Under the pieces are notes generated by a model. The model saw only the letters and a list, made by a program, of their open reading frames with translations. It was not told the origin of the DNA and did no database searches. Shown here one piece after another: positions 63,648-64,000 of a stretch of DNA of 64,000 nucleotides (positions are counted from its first letter, which is position 1; every line of letters begins with the position of its first letter). The position numbers and the translations under genes were made by a program. The DNA comes from Paludibacter sp. (GTDB taxonomy: Bacteria > Bacteroidota > Bacteroidia > Bacteroidales > Paludibacteraceae): NCBI GenBank assembly GCA_028692715.1, contig JAQUWU010000019.1, positions 21,469-85,468 on the forward strand. Reading direction: 5' to 3'.

Positions 63648-64000
63648 TCTTGTCCTAATTTAGCTTGACAGATTTATATTTAATTTTTAATTTATAAAAC
63701 GTTTTTTAATCTCATTTCTGTTTTATATTATATCCCTTTTTCTAATTACTGGATTGTAATACAGAAAGTGATTTTATTCCTGATTTGTGATACAACATTT
63801 TAAATTCCCCTGTTTCATCTTACGGTTTTTCCCACAAATCCTGATTTACATCACTTCTTTCTTTACTATCACTTTTTTTTGCAGACATTTTTTTGATATG
63901 CTCTAAAAAGTCGGACAGGTAATTCCAAGCAAGGATTTTTCGTTAAATACTACCCGACTTTTGGAGGGTGGAGATTTAATGAAAAACCCCTTGGGGCTTG
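63648..64000. other. Unidentified sequence at the window edge, possibly an IS end
   Basis: Begins TGTCTTGTCCTAATTTAGCT within the broken RAYT copy (overlapping TGTC). A TG start and the TTGACAG nearby look like the terminus of an insertion sequence, but no transposase frame appears before the edge. The last bases include CCCCTTGGGG. No gene is supported. Confidence 0.35.

Overview
The window looks like a chromosomal segment from a free-living anaerobic member of the Bacteroidota, most likely order Bacteroidales. The evidence is the low GC, many TAnnTTTG -7 promoter boxes, lipoproteins with Bacteroidetes-type signal sequences, a type IX secretion C-terminal domain, the gene order hpt-adk-obgE-pgeF, and a Clostridium pasteurianum-type nitrogenase set (nifH-nifI1-nifI2-nifD-nifK). 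A relative of Paludibacter would fit, but that placement is inference.

Layout. 0-10 kb: end of a UmuD-like gene, then hpt, adk, obgE, pgeF, a tRNA-editing-like B3/B4 protein, a coiled-coil lipoprotein, a prohibitin-family protein and metG. 10-13 kb: a large secreted protein with an HEVGH metallopeptidase motif and a T9SS sorting tail. 13.5-20.7 kb: an exporter operon with three membrane-fusion lipoproteins, a MacB-type permease, an ATPase and a TolC-type channel. 20.7-27 kb: a YjbR protein, a 128-bp tandem array, and an outer-membrane barrel/TPR protein pair. 27-43 kb: housekeeping genes (NUDIX, TPR, DedA, aroE, pheS, glgB, HU, two rhomboids, an EEP-fold enzyme, gcvH, purE, a thioredoxin-fold lipoprotein without CxxC, queG). 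43-46 kb: a TauE/FmdE/ArsR group with two palindromes that look like ArsR operators, plus a 40-residue basic protein. 46-49 kb: an orphan membrane histidine kinase and an HD-domain protein. 49-54.2 kb: the nif operon, closed by a strong terminator; nifE, nifN and nifB are not in the window.

54.2-64 kb is an accessory region. Read leftwards on the minus strand it holds three Rhs-type C-terminal modules, each followed by a small gene in the position of an immunity gene: a TonB-C-like secreted protein, a lipoprotein, and a four-helix membrane protein. The modules are separated by a REP-associated tyrosine transposase (RAYT) element and its internally deleted ~210-bp derivatives, all in the same orientation. 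Each Rhs-type reading frame is cut at its 5' side exactly at one of these elements.

An unrelated small element (163-191 bp, 13-bp inverted ends GTRACTACTCAGC, exact 8-bp target duplications at all three copies) sits at 3.8, 45.4 and 54.2 kb and looks like a MITE mobilised in trans, possibly by an IS66-like transposase. Short GC-rich palindromic repeats are scattered between genes, including both spacers around nifI1, where they occur as inverted pairs.
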